Source: an uncultured Bacilli bacterium
GTDB lineage: Bacteria > Bacillota_I > Bacilli_A > RF39 > UBA660
Assembly (NCBI GenBank): GCA_934168205.1
Contig: CAKPMX010000002.1
Coordinates: forward strand, 62,001 to 126,000
DNA: 64,000 nt
Direction of reading: 5' to 3'
The notes under the pieces were generated by a model. It was not told the DNA's origin and ran no database searches. It saw nothing but the letters and a program-made list of their open reading frames with translations. A program made the translations under genes and the position numbers. Every line of letters begins with the position of its first letter. The stretch's first letter is position 1. Of this stretch, positions 26,388 through 35,153 are shown piece by piece.

Positions 26388-27257
26388 ATGAAGAAAATTA
26401 ATAATAATAATTATTTTAAAATATTACTTTCATTTATGATGCTTACTTTAGGTTCTTTTTTAGCGGCTTTAGCGTTAGAGACATTTTTAATACCTAATAC
26501 TATATTAGATGGTGGTGTTACTGGTGTTTCTATTATTATTTCAAAACTTAGTAAGTTACCAATGGGTTTATTGGTATTGGTTTTGAATATTCCTTTTGTT
26601 TATATTGGTTATAGAAATTTAGGAAAGAGATTTTTAGCTAGAACAGTTTATTCCATGGTTTTATTTTCAATATTTTTAGAGGCTCTTAACGGGTTAGAGC
26701 CTTTTACAGAAGTTATGCTTTTAGCGACAGTATATGGTGGTTTAATACTGGGTGTTGGAGTTGGATTAATTATACACTTTGGTGGATGCATAGATGGAAC
26801 TGAATCAGTTTCAATAGTTATTAGTAAGAATACTAGTTTATCTGTTGGACAAGTTGTATTGTTATTTAACTTAATTATTTATACTGTTGCGGGATTTATC
26901 TTTGGTTTTGATAGGGCAATGTATTCTTTACTTACTTATTTTATTACTTTTAAAGTAATTGACTTTGTGTCTGAAGGTATGGAACAAGCTAAAGCTGCAT
27001 TGATTGTTACTAGTAAAGGTAATCATTTATCTAGTGAGATATATAATAGGTTAGGTAGAACTACAACTACTATTAAAGGAAAAGGATTAATATCGGGAGA
27101 AAAAGAAGTATTATATTGTGTTTTAACAAGAGCTGAAATATTTGAACTTAGACATATAGTTGAGGAAATGGATGAGAGTGCTTTTGTTACAATATTAGAA
27201 GTATCAGATATTATTGGTAATCATATTAAGTCTAGTAATAAAGTTATAAAAGGATAG
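26388..27257 (+). CDS. YitT family membrane protein (DUF161/DUF2179)
   Basis: A 289-residue protein with five to six membrane helices and the YitT signature DGGVTGVSIIISK, then FGGCIDGTESVSIVISK, then a soluble C-terminal DUF2179 domain (about 215-285, GRTTTTIKGKG and YCVLTRAEIFEL). Families of this type are abundant in low-GC Firmicutes; transport function is presumed but unproven. ATG at 26388 is selected; GTG 26379 and TTG 26382 also lie in frame behind GAGG, so the start is uncertain by three codons. Confidence 0.9.
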   Translation: MKKINNNNYFKILLSFMMLTLGSFLAALALETFLIPNTILDGGVTGVSIIISKLSKLPMGLLVLVLNIPFVYIGYRNLGKRFLARTVYSMVLFSIFLEALNGLEPFTEVMLLATVYGGLILGVGVGLIIHFGGCIDGTESVSIVISKNTSLSVGQVVLLFNLIIYTVAGFIFGFDRAMYSLLTYFITFKVIDFVSEGMEQAKAALIVTSKGNHLSSEIYNRLGRTTTTIKGKGLISGEKEVLYCVLTRAEIFELRHIVEEMDESAFVTILEVSDIIGNHIKSSNKVIKG

Positions 27258-27266
27258 GTAATTTTT

Positions 27267-27740
27267 ATGAGTTTAGAGAAAATTGTAGAAAGATTAACAG
27301 AAGAGAAAATGACTATTTCATCAATGGAATCTTGTACTGGAGGATGTTTTTGTAATAGTTTAACTAATGTAGAAGGAGCAAGCTTAGTATTTAAATTTAG
27401 CGCAATTACTTATTCTAATGAATATAAAACTAAGTTTGGTGTTAAGAAAAATACAATTGATAAATACAGTGTATATAGTTTTGAAGTTGCTGATGAAATG
27501 AGTTATAACATTTCTAAGTATGCAGATAGTGATATTGGTATTGGTATTACTGGTAAACTTAATAGGGCTGATGTTAATAATATGTCTGGTGAAGATAACG
27601 TTGTATTTGTTAGTGTATATGTTAAAGATAATGATAAGTTTTATCATAAAAGAGTTGTGGCAACTTTAGATAATAGGGTTTCTAATAAGGAGTTAGTAGT
27701 TAAAGAAATTTCTTTAATTTTAGAAGAAATATTAGGATAG
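27267..27740 (+). CDS. pncC: Nicotinamide-nucleotide amidase (CinA C-terminal domain, PncC)
   Basis: A 157-residue stand-alone CinA C-terminal domain. Motifs: SSMESCTGGCF near residues 18-28 (catalytic Ser), then SAITYSNEYKTKFGV and GIGITGKLNR. It deamidates NMN to NaMN in pyridine nucleotide salvage. The usual 'ESCTGG' is intact, while the typical 'GIAGPGGGT' segment reads GITGKLNRAD, an atypical loop. It begins 9 bases after yitT and is followed by murI at 10 bases. Confidence 0.87.
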   Translation: MSLEKIVERLTEEKMTISSMESCTGGCFCNSLTNVEGASLVFKFSAITYSNEYKTKFGVKKNTIDKYSVYSFEVADEMSYNISKYADSDIGIGITGKLNRADVNNMSGEDNVVFVSVYVKDNDKFYHKRVVATLDNRVSNKELVVKEISLILEEILG

Positions 27741-27750
27741 GTGATATTAC

Positions 27751-28485
27751 ATGATAAATAAAATAGGAGTTTTTGATTCTGGTATAGGTGGTTTAAGTAT
27801 ACTTAATGAATTGAAAAAAGTACTTTTATATGAAGATTTTTACTACTATGGTGATAGTAAGAATAATCCATATGGTGAAAAGAGTGATGAAGAGTTATTT
27901 AAGATAGTTAGTAATGTAGTAGAAAAGCTTATAGATAAGGGCTGTAAGTTAATTGTTATTGCGTGTAATACAGCTACTACTAGATGTATGAAAAGGTTAA
28001 GAGAGACCTTTAAAGATATTATTTTTGTAGGTACAGTTCCAGCTATTAAGGTAGCGTGTGATCAAAGATTTAAAAATACGTTAGTAATGGCAACACCGGC
28101 AACAATTGAATCAGAAAGAACATATGAATTAATTAGAGATAATAAAAGATATGATCAAAAGATTTATTTATTAGCTTGTCCTGGCCTTGCGAAAGCAATT
28201 GAGAATGATGATAAAGAAAAGATAAAAGAGATATTAAGAAATGATTTTAAAGATTATAAAGATAAAAATATTGATTCTATTGTCTTAGGATGTACACATT
28301 ATCCATTTATAAAAAAAGAAATATTAGAAGAAATGCCAGGCGTTAGTTTAATAGATGGATCTGTTGGCGTGGCAAAGGAAGTTAAAAGACAATTAGAAGA
28401 ACATAGTCTTTTAAATAGTGAAAGAAATAGGACAATTACAGTATATAATTCGTTAACTAAGGAAGAAAAGATTTTTAGTAATTAA
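27751..28485 (+). CDS. murI: Glutamate racemase
   Basis: A 244-residue Asp/Glu racemase making D-Glu for peptidoglycan. Seen: GVFDSGIGGLSIL, YYGDSKNNPYG, the first catalytic Cys in VIACNTATT, PAIKVA, and the second in LGCTHYPFI. Length is slightly below the usual 260. GGTGAT is the ribosome site. Tight packing with pncC suggests co-transcription from the yitT region. Confidence 0.96.
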   Translation: MINKIGVFDSGIGGLSILNELKKVLLYEDFYYYGDSKNNPYGEKSDEELFKIVSNVVEKLIDKGCKLIVIACNTATTRCMKRLRETFKDIIFVGTVPAIKVACDQRFKNTLVMATPATIESERTYELIRDNKRYDQKIYLLACPGLAKAIENDDKEKIKEILRNDFKDYKDKNIDSIVLGCTHYPFIKKEILEEMPGVSLIDGSVGVAKEVKRQLEEHSLLNSERNRTITVYNSLTKEEKIFSN

Positions 28486-28502
28486 AATAATTGGAGGAAT
28501 GT

Positions 28503-30056
28503 ATGATGAAGAGGCTTTTAATATTCATTTTTTCTTTAATATTTATTTTACCGGTTAATATTTTCGCTTTAGATTTATACAGAAGTAGTGAAATTGATAT
28601 TAATGATAATTCATTTAATAGTTATGATATGTTATTTTCTGCATCAAGCTACGACAATTTAGGCAATTATGATGGACATATATATTTTACTGTTGATGAT
28701 GATAATAAGATGCATAGATATAAGTTAACTCTTGATAATAAGTTGATTTATAATGATATTAATTATATAGATAATGATTTAATGGATGCAAGAATTATTA
28801 AAAAAAGTGAAAATGAAGAGGTAAAAGGCAATAGTGATGTTTTATTTGTTCTTTATGATGATTCACTTAATGTGAGAAAAACGTTTCTTTATGGTGGTGC
28901 AGGTGATGAATATGGTGAAATTTTTGGATTACCAAGTCTTGATGACCAAGGGAATATAGATGGTTATTTATTTGTATTTGTGACTACGTCAACAGATATT
29001 CCTGGTATTAAACAGGGAGAGCTTATGGTAAAATTTGATTTAAATGGTAATTTGGTTTGGCAAAAAAATATAAGCTTTCTTAAAAATTACAGTAAGGATG
29101 GTAAAATTAGTTTTAGTATTGAAGGCACTAAGCTAATAAAAAATGATATTAACGTACTTGACTCAAGTCAAAATTCAATATTATGGAGTGTTGATACTGG
29201 TTTATACTTGGATGATTGTATTATTAGCTATGATAAATCTGGTAATATGGATGGCGTTATTGCTATTTATGACGGTAATTATGGACTTAATCCGGTATTA
29301 TTTAAATATGATTTAGATGGAAAACAAATATTTAAAAAAGAATTATTTAATGTTAAATATGCTTCTCAACTTTTTTTAAGTAAATATGTTGATGGTAGTT
29401 ATGATGGAATAATGATTACTACTAATACTGATAAATATGGTTATGGAACTGCTACTATTTCAAAATATGATTTTAATGGAAACTTTGTTTGGAAGGATGA
29501 ATATAATCCTACCAAGTATGGTGGCGTTATGATAAATTCTACTGAAAAGAGTGCTTTTAACGGTAAGTTTAATGGCTATTTAGTGTTAGCTCGTCAAAAT
29601 AATTGTTCGGCACCAGACATGAGAAAAGTAGAAAATGAAGAATTCTCTAAATCTAGTCCGACTATAAAAAAACGAATAAATGAAAACAATGATTGTTTTA
29701 ATTATAAAATTTTTAAATATAAATATTTAAGTTATGAAATTGTTAGTGATGATAATGAAAATGGAGTTATTAATGTTAACAATATGGCCTATCCTGGCGA
29801 GGTAGTGAGAATTAATGTTACACCAAGGGAAGGATATACAGTAAAAAGAATTGTTGTAATGGATGAGTCTGGTAAAGAAATAGAGGTTAGTAAAGAAGGA
29901 ACATTTATAATGCCAGAAGGAAAGGTAACTGTTACTGCAATCTATAATAGAATAAGTAATCCAAAAACAGTATCAGCTTGTTATGTTGTGCTTGGAATAA
30001 TATTATTGATTTCTATTGGTACTTTAATAGTTCAGAAGAAAAAAGAAATTGTTTAG
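28503..30056 (+). CDS. Large surface protein with propeller-like repeats, InlB-type repeat and C-terminal anchor
   Basis: A 517-residue protein. It has a signal peptide (MMKRLLIFIFSLIFILPVNIFA), a long Asp/Asn/Gly-rich body with recurring units such as FDLNGNLVWQKN, YDLDGKQIFKKE and YDFNGNFVWKDE that suggest a beta-propeller, then a divergent InlB-B-type repeat (about 415-480, NVTPREGYTVKRIVVMD), and a C-terminal membrane helix with a KKKEIV tail. So it is displayed outside the membrane. Function unknown; adhesion or carbohydrate binding is a guess. GGAGG precedes two consecutive ATGs (28503 and 28506). Confidence 0.75.
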   Translation: MMKRLLIFIFSLIFILPVNIFALDLYRSSEIDINDNSFNSYDMLFSASSYDNLGNYDGHIYFTVDDDNKMHRYKLTLDNKLIYNDINYIDNDLMDARIIKKSENEEVKGNSDVLFVLYDDSLNVRKTFLYGGAGDEYGEIFGLPSLDDQGNIDGYLFVFVTTSTDIPGIKQGELMVKFDLNGNLVWQKNISFLKNYSKDGKISFSIEGTKLIKNDINVLDSSQNSILWSVDTGLYLDDCIISYDKSGNMDGVIAIYDGNYGLNPVLFKYDLDGKQIFKKELFNVKYASQLFLSKYVDGSYDGIMITTNTDKYGYGTATISKYDFNGNFVWKDEYNPTKYGGVMINSTEKSAFNGKFNGYLVLARQNNCSAPDMRKVENEEFSKSSPTIKKRINENNDCFNYKIFKYKYLSYEIVSDDNENGVINVNNMAYPGEVVRINVTPREGYTVKRIVVMDESGKEIEVSKEGTFIMPEGKVTVTAIYNRISNPKTVSACYVVLGIILLISIGTLIVQKKKEIV

Positions 30057-30057
30057 A

Positions 30058-30083
30058 CTTTAGCTTTGACTAAGGCCTTTTTT
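30058..30083 (+). terminator. Probable terminator after the surface protein gene
   Basis: CTTTAG (30058-30063) with CTAAGG (30070-30075), one G-U pair, then CC and six T. Confidence 0.5.
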
Positions 30084-30132
30084 GTGTTATAATTTTATTA
30101 GGATATGGTTGTATGTAGTTAGGAGAGTGTGT

Positions 30133-30585
30133 ATGAAACGTAAAAATAATAAAGGTTTTACTTTAATTGAAATTTTAGCTGCTGTTGTGATACTTGGAAT
30201 TATATCTACTGTTGCTGTTCCAGCAGTATATAAATATGTAACTAAGACTAGAAATTTTTCATATGATAATATGTATAAGACTGTATTTGATGCTGTAAAA
30301 AACTACAGAATTGATAACAGTGACGACAGTGCAACGTATACCAAAGATGATATTAAAAATTTTGTTGAACTTAATTACTTAGATCCTTTGATAGATCCTG
30401 TTGATAAAAGTAAAACATGTAGTGCAGAAGTTTATGTTACTGAATGTAGAAATAGTACAGATAATACAGTCTTAAAAGATCATGAGTATACTGTTAAATT
30501 ATCATGTTCTGCTCATTCTGGAACTAAATATTTTAATGATAACGGTGATTTCTTGAGTTCTTCATGCTATGTTATTAACAACTAA
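30133..30585 (+). CDS. Type IV prepilin-like protein
   Basis: A 150-residue prepilin with leader MKRKNNKG, site GFTLIEIL and helix AAVVILGIISTVAVPAVYKYV. The extension YVTKTRNFSYDNMYKTVFDAVKNY continues the helix. Four cysteines are in the last 60 residues. It is the fifth prepilin-like gene in the window, alone on its transcript. ATG at 30133 follows AGGAGAGTG; an upstream in-frame ATG at 30082 has no ribosome site and would put 17 residues before the leader. Confidence 0.87.
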   Translation: MKRKNNKGFTLIEILAAVVILGIISTVAVPAVYKYVTKTRNFSYDNMYKTVFDAVKNYRIDNSDDSATYTKDDIKNFVELNYLDPLIDPVDKSKTCSAEVYVTECRNSTDNTVLKDHEYTVKLSCSAHSGTKYFNDNGDFLSSSCYVINN

Positions 30586-30630
30586 TGTTAAATAGTGTGT
30601 AAAATAAACAAATGATGATTTTATATTACT

Positions 30631-30654
30631 AGCGTATCATGCGCTTTTTTCTTT
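30631..30654 (+). terminator. Weak terminator-like hairpin after the prepilin
   Basis: AGCG (30631-30634) and CGCT (30642-30645) form a short stem followed by six T. Confidence 0.45.
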
Positions 30655-30716
30655 GTAAAAAAATATATTGGCTAAATTTCATCTTTGTAATATAATTGAT
30701 AATGTAGGAGAAAAAG

Positions 30717-31295
30717 ATGAATAGATTATTTTATAGTTTTGTTAGAATATTTTTAAAGATAAATGTTTTTTTGTTTTTACATCCTAAAGTTATAGGTAAA
30801 GAAAATATTACAAAGAACAATTCTTTGGTTTTAGCGGGAAATCATACTTCTTGGTTAGATCCTTTGTTACTTATTGCTGTGGTACCTAGAAAGGTTCATT
30901 TTTTAGCTAAAATAGAACTTTTTAAAGGTATTGAAGGATTTGTTGTACGCAACATGGGCTGTATTCCTGTTAATCGTAAGATTCATGATAAAGATTCTTT
31001 AAAGAATGCTAAAGATGTACTTAAAACTGGTGAAGTTATTGGTATTTTTCCAGAAGGAACAATTAATAGAACAGATGATATTGTTATGCCTTTTAAGATA
31101 GGTGCTGTTAAAATGAGTTCTGATACTGATAGTTTACTTGTACCTTTTGTTATTACTGGTAAATATAGAGTACTTGGCAAGAGTGTTTGTATTGAGTTTT
31201 TACCTGGAAGAAAAATTAGTGATGATTTAGATAAAGAAAATGAAAAGTTGATGAGAGAAATTTCTATAAAACTAGAGAGAGGATGTAAGAAATAG
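30717..31295 (+). CDS. 1-acylglycerol-3-phosphate acyltransferase (PlsC family), copy 1
   Basis: A 192-residue membrane-associated acyltransferase with motif I NHTSWLDP (HX4D), motif III FPEGTINR and a hydrophobic N-terminal patch. It would acylate lysophosphatidate in phospholipid synthesis, using acyl-ACP or acyl-CoA. It is followed with no gap by a second PlsC-like gene (TAG then ATG), so the two are coupled. GTAGGAG is the ribosome site. Confidence 0.92.
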   Translation: MNRLFYSFVRIFLKINVFLFLHPKVIGKENITKNNSLVLAGNHTSWLDPLLLIAVVPRKVHFLAKIELFKGIEGFVVRNMGCIPVNRKIHDKDSLKNAKDVLKTGEVIGIFPEGTINRTDDIVMPFKIGAVKMSSDTDSLLVPFVITGKYRVLGKSVCIEFLPGRKISDDLDKENEKLMREISIKLERGCKK

Positions 31296-31883
31296 ATGAA
31301 AAAGAAAGATAGTATGTTAGGATACAGATTTTTTAAAGCTGTACTTGGACCTATTTTTAAACTTTGGTATAATCCAACTATTATTGGTAAAGAATATATT
31401 CCAGAGACTGGTCCTATTTTAATAGTTGGTAATCATAAACATTTATATGATCAATGTTTACCGATAGTCGCAACTAAGAGGCCAATACATTATATGGCTA
31501 AGAAAGAGTATTTTGATGAGGGATTTGCTTGGTTTTTTAAAGCAGCTGGATGTATTCCAGTTGATAGGAGTAAAAAAGATAATAACGCTACTAGTTTAGC
31601 TTTAGAAGTACTTAAAGAAGGAAAAGCACTTGGTCTTTTTCCAGAAGGAACTAGAAATAAAACTGATAAGTTTTTATTGCCATTTAAGTTTGGTGCTGTT
31701 TCTATGGCTTCTAAGACAAATGCTTTAATAGTGCCTTTTGGTATTACAGGAGATTATAAATTTAGGAGTAAGAATTTAACTGTAAGATTTGGAAAACCAT
31801 TTAAAGTAGAAGGGGACTTAGAAGAAGCTAATAAGAAGTTAGAAAAAGAAGTAGAGAAGTTAATGAGAGAAAGTATGAAATAA
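31296..31883 (+). CDS. 1-acylglycerol-3-phosphate acyltransferase (PlsC family), copy 2
   Basis: A 195-residue paralogue with motif I NHKHLYDQ (HX4D with His and Asp retained) and motif III FPEGTRNK. Motif I residues differ from copy 1 (HKHLYD against HTSWLD), which suggests a different acyl acceptor or donor. It begins on the base after the copy 1 stop. A GAGAGAGG near the end of copy 1 may serve as ribosome site. Confidence 0.9.
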   Translation: MKKKDSMLGYRFFKAVLGPIFKLWYNPTIIGKEYIPETGPILIVGNHKHLYDQCLPIVATKRPIHYMAKKEYFDEGFAWFFKAAGCIPVDRSKKDNNATSLALEVLKEGKALGLFPEGTRNKTDKFLLPFKFGAVSMASKTNALIVPFGITGDYKFRSKNLTVRFGKPFKVEGDLEEANKKLEKEVEKLMRESMK

Positions 31884-31908
31884 TGTTTACGGTGTGGAGG
31901 TAGTTTAG

Positions 31909-33630
31909 ATGAATATTATTGATTTGTTGAAGCAAAAGACCATAAAAGTACCTTGGAAAAAGTATTATAGTAAAGATGAATTAAAATTTAAAGTAGAAGA
32001 TATATCTATTTATGAGATGTTTAAGAGAAGTGCTCTTAAGAATATGAATTCGCCAGCTGTTAATTATTATGGTAATGTGTTTAGTTATAAATCTTTTTTA
32101 AGCAAAATTGATAAGGCAGCAATATCTTTTAATAGTATTGGTGTTAAGAAAGGTGAGGTTGTTACTATATGTATGCCTAATACACCTGAAGGATTAATTA
32201 GTTTTTATGCTGCTAGTAAAATAGGAGCAATTAGTAATATGATTCATCCTTTATCTGCTGAAGAAGAGATTAAAGATTATTTAATTATGACTAAGAGTAA
32301 GCTTTTAGTTGTAGTTGATTTCTGTTATGAAAAGGTTAAGAATATTATTAGTGAGACCGAGGTACGCAAAGTTATTGTTGTACCTGTTAGTAATTCTATG
32401 CTTCCACATATGCAGTTAGGTTATAGATTAAAAACATGGAAGATGAAGAAGCCTAGACGTAGTAAGTTATATATGTATTGGAATGACTTTATGATAAGAA
32501 GTTATTTTAATGAGTTTGGAGAGAACAAGGCTTTAGCTGAAGATCCAGCTGTTATACTTCATTCTGGTGGTACTACTGGTAAACCTAAGGGTATTGTTTT
32601 ATCTAATGGTAACTTTAATGCTTTGGCTTTACAGGCAAGAGTTATATTTAAGGATTTAAAGCCTGGAGATAAGGTTTTAGGAATTATGCCAATATTTCAT
32701 GGTTTTGGACTTGGAGTTTCTTTTCATATTCCGTTTGGTTTAGGATGTGAAGTTATACTTGTACCACAGTTTAATGCTAAGAAGTTTGATGAGTTATTAG
32801 ATAAATATAAACCTAATGTTATTTGTGGTGTTCCTACTTTGTATGAGGCTTTAATAAATACTAAAAATAGAAATTTAGATCTTAGTATGTTAAAGTATGT
32901 TATATCTGGTGGGGATTCATTATCTAGTAATTTAACTGAGCGAATTAATGATTTCTTAAAGGAACATGGTAGTAGAGTTAAAGTTAGTCAAGGTTATGGT
33001 ATGACTGAGGCTTTAGCGGCTGTTGCTTTATCTTTTGGCGATGCTTATAGAGATGGTAGTATTGGTATACCTTTTCCAGGTAATTATATAAAAATTGTTA
33101 CTCCTGGTACACAAGATGAAGTTCCATATGGAGAAGATGGTGAAATATGTGTATCTGGTCCTACGGTTATGTTAGGGTATTTAAATGATGAAAGAGAAAC
33201 TAATGAGATGTTACAAAAACATAAAGATGGAGCTATCTGGCTACATACAGGTGACATTGGTATGATGAATGAGAATGGTATTATTTATTATCGTCAAAGA
33301 TTAAAAAGAATGATTATTAGTTCTGGTTATAATGTTTATCCTAGTTATGTAGAAAAGGTTATAGAAGAACATCCTGCTGTTTTAAAATGTAGTGTCATTG
33401 GTATACCTCATCCATATAAAGTTGAAGTTCCTAAAGCATATATAGTTTTAAAAGAAGGATATAGTCCTATGTCTGTTAAAGGTAGTATAAAAGAACATTG
33501 TAAAAAGAATTTAGCAGTATATTCTATTCCACATGACTTTGTATATCGTAAAAGTTTACCTAAAACTAGGTTGGGCAAAATTGATTTTAAAAAGTTAGAA
33601 GAAGATACTTCTATAGAGGATGAAGAATAA
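31909..33630 (+). CDS. Long-chain acyl-CoA synthetase / AMP-dependent ligase
   Basis: A 573-residue adenylate-forming enzyme. Core motifs: P loop ILHSGGTTGKPKG (about 215-228), YGMTEALA (A5-like), GYLNDERET, the YRQRLKRMIISSGYNVYP hinge, and the catalytic Lys near the end in LPKTRLGKIDFKKL. It would activate fatty acids by adenylation. Placement behind two acyltransferases in one operon suggests a fatty-acid salvage and phospholipid unit. No beta-oxidation genes are nearby, so breakdown is unlikely. GGAGG ribosome site; terminator follows. Confidence 0.93.
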   Translation: MNIIDLLKQKTIKVPWKKYYSKDELKFKVEDISIYEMFKRSALKNMNSPAVNYYGNVFSYKSFLSKIDKAAISFNSIGVKKGEVVTICMPNTPEGLISFYAASKIGAISNMIHPLSAEEEIKDYLIMTKSKLLVVVDFCYEKVKNIISETEVRKVIVVPVSNSMLPHMQLGYRLKTWKMKKPRRSKLYMYWNDFMIRSYFNEFGENKALAEDPAVILHSGGTTGKPKGIVLSNGNFNALALQARVIFKDLKPGDKVLGIMPIFHGFGLGVSFHIPFGLGCEVILVPQFNAKKFDELLDKYKPNVICGVPTLYEALINTKNRNLDLSMLKYVISGGDSLSSNLTERINDFLKEHGSRVKVSQGYGMTEALAAVALSFGDAYRDGSIGIPFPGNYIKIVTPGTQDEVPYGEDGEICVSGPTVMLGYLNDERETNEMLQKHKDGAIWLHTGDIGMMNENGIIYYRQRLKRMIISSGYNVYPSYVEKVIEEHPAVLKCSVIGIPHPYKVEVPKAYIVLKEGYSPMSVKGSIKEHCKKNLAVYSIPHDFVYRKSLPKTRLGKIDFKKLEEDTSIEDEE

Positions 33631-33668
33631 TTATTTTGTTTTGCTTGGCAAAAATTGTGTAAAGTAAG

Positions 33669-33698
33669 GAAAGTTTCAGTCGAGGGAACTTTCTTTTT
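33669..33698 (+). terminator. Terminator of the lipid operon
   Basis: GAAAGTT (33669-33675) with AACTTTC (33687-33693), extended by one G-U and one C-G pair, then TTTTT. Confidence 0.85.
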
Positions 33699-33724
33699 AT
33701 GTTATTATATACTTGGTGGTAATG

Positions 33725-34546
33725 ATGATAAATAGCGTGAATAGCTTTGAAAAAGGATTTAAATATAAATTATATAGAACTGTTTATGAAGTTGTACATC
33801 CAACTATTTCTAAGAAGAATATATCTAGTTATAGAATAATGTTTAAAGATGATATTTTGCCAGTACGGGTATTTTATCCTAAGAAGGTTTCTAATATAAA
33901 TAGAATTATATTTTATATAGCTGGCTTTGGTGATGTTACAGGATGTACTGGTAAATATGGTGATATCTGTAAAAGAATAGCTTTAAAGACTGATACATTA
34001 GTGATCGCGCTTGATATGGATGATATTGATGATGATAATTATTTAGATGTGTATGAACTTTGCTATAAGACTTGCTTGTATTTGAATGAAGAGTTAGAAA
34101 AGTTAAATATTGAAGATTTAAAAATATTTTTAACTGGTGATTCATTAGGTGCTAATATGGCGATGAGTATTTGTAAAGATGAGGAATTTTCTTTATATAA
34201 TATGATTTTATTTTATCCGGTTTTATCCTCAATGTGTCTGGATAGAGATGTTGACTATGAAGTTTTGAAAAGTTTGAAAAGGTATTTTTTAGATAAAAAG
34301 TTATTAGATAATAGTTTAGTATTTCCATTAGTTGATATGAATTATAAATATAAGAATAATACTTTATTAATTGTTGGGGATGCTGATCCTATAAAGGATG
34401 ATGTTCTTAGTTATTATGATTTAAGTCATGATAATAATGAGTTATATATTGTTAATATGTATGGTCATGGTTTCTTGGATGGAATTGATGAAATTGCTTG
34501 GGGCAATTTGTTTGATAAGATAAATAAATTTATGAATAATTGTTAG
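33725..34546 (+). CDS. Alpha/beta hydrolase (HSL/esterase-like)
   Basis: A 273-residue alpha/beta hydrolase. The nucleophile elbow is GDSLG (in LTGDSLGANMAMS), with candidate acid Asp in LIVGDADPIKDD and His in MYGHGF. The oxyanion region is near FYIAGFGD. Substrate unknown; an ester or acyl derivative is likely. Two ATGs (33722, 33725) follow GGTGG; the second is better spaced. It has its own terminator on both sides. Confidence 0.8.
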   Translation: MINSVNSFEKGFKYKLYRTVYEVVHPTISKKNISSYRIMFKDDILPVRVFYPKKVSNINRIIFYIAGFGDVTGCTGKYGDICKRIALKTDTLVIALDMDDIDDDNYLDVYELCYKTCLYLNEELEKLNIEDLKIFLTGDSLGANMAMSICKDEEFSLYNMILFYPVLSSMCLDRDVDYEVLKSLKRYFLDKKLLDNSLVFPLVDMNYKYKNNTLLIVGDADPIKDDVLSYYDLSHDNNELYIVNMYGHGFLDGIDEIAWGNLFDKINKFMNNC

Positions 34547-34572
34547 ACCTTTGTAGGTCTTTTCTTTTTATT
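34545..34572 (+). terminator. Terminator of the alpha/beta hydrolase gene
   Basis: AGACCT (34545-34550) and AGGTCT (34555-34560) with loop TTGT, then TTTCTTTTT. Confidence 0.85.
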
Positions 34573-34616
34573 GTTTTATTCTTACAAAATGTGATATAAT
34601 TTTTATGGTGAATGGT

Positions 34617-35153
34617 ATGGAAAAAAGAAGAACTAAAAAAGAAATTGTTAAAATGTTACTTAGAAATAATGAGTTAGAGGCACAAGATGAAGAAGAGTTA
34701 TTAGATTTATTGGTTGACCAACCTATAGCGATTGATGTTGATAAGCAAGAAGAAGCTAAGATGTCTTTTGGCGATAGAGCAGCTGATAAGGTAAGTGAAG
34801 TTGCTGGTAGTTGGACATTTGTAATACTATTTTTACTTTTCTTAATAGGCTGGGTAATTCTTAATGCTGTTATATTAACTACTGGTAATGAAATAGATCC
34901 TTATCCGTTTATTTTGCTAAACTTATTACTTTCTTGTATTGCGGCTATTCAGGCTCCTATTATTATGATGAGTCAAAATAGACAAGCTGAAAAGGATAGT
35001 TTGAGAAACCAAAATGATTATAGGACTGATTTAAAGAGTGAACTTATATTGGAGTCTTTACATGATCATATTAATGAGATGTTAAAGAATCAAAGAAAGA
35101 TTATTAGATTATTAGAGGATGATAGTAATGATGATGAAAATATTAAGAAGTAG
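34617..35153 (+). CDS. DUF1003 family membrane protein
   Basis: A 178-residue protein with an N-terminal charged region (about 1-60), two membrane helices (WTFVILFLLFLIGWVILN and FILLNLLLSCIAAIQAP) and the DUF1003 marks FGDRAADKVSEVAGSW, PYPFILLNL and QAPIIMMSQNRQAEKDR-like (DSLRNQNDY). C-terminal helices carry the usual HxxHINE pattern (LHDHINEML). Function unknown. ATG at 34617 has GGTGA five bases before; the ATG at 34605 lies ahead of that site. It overlaps the lipoprotein gene by 26 bases. Confidence 0.9.
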   Translation: MEKRRTKKEIVKMLLRNNELEAQDEEELLDLLVDQPIAIDVDKQEEAKMSFGDRAADKVSEVAGSWTFVILFLLFLIGWVILNAVILTTGNEIDPYPFILLNLLLSCIAAIQAPIIMMSQNRQAEKDSLRNQNDYRTDLKSELILESLHDHINEMLKNQRKIIRLLEDDSNDDENIKK

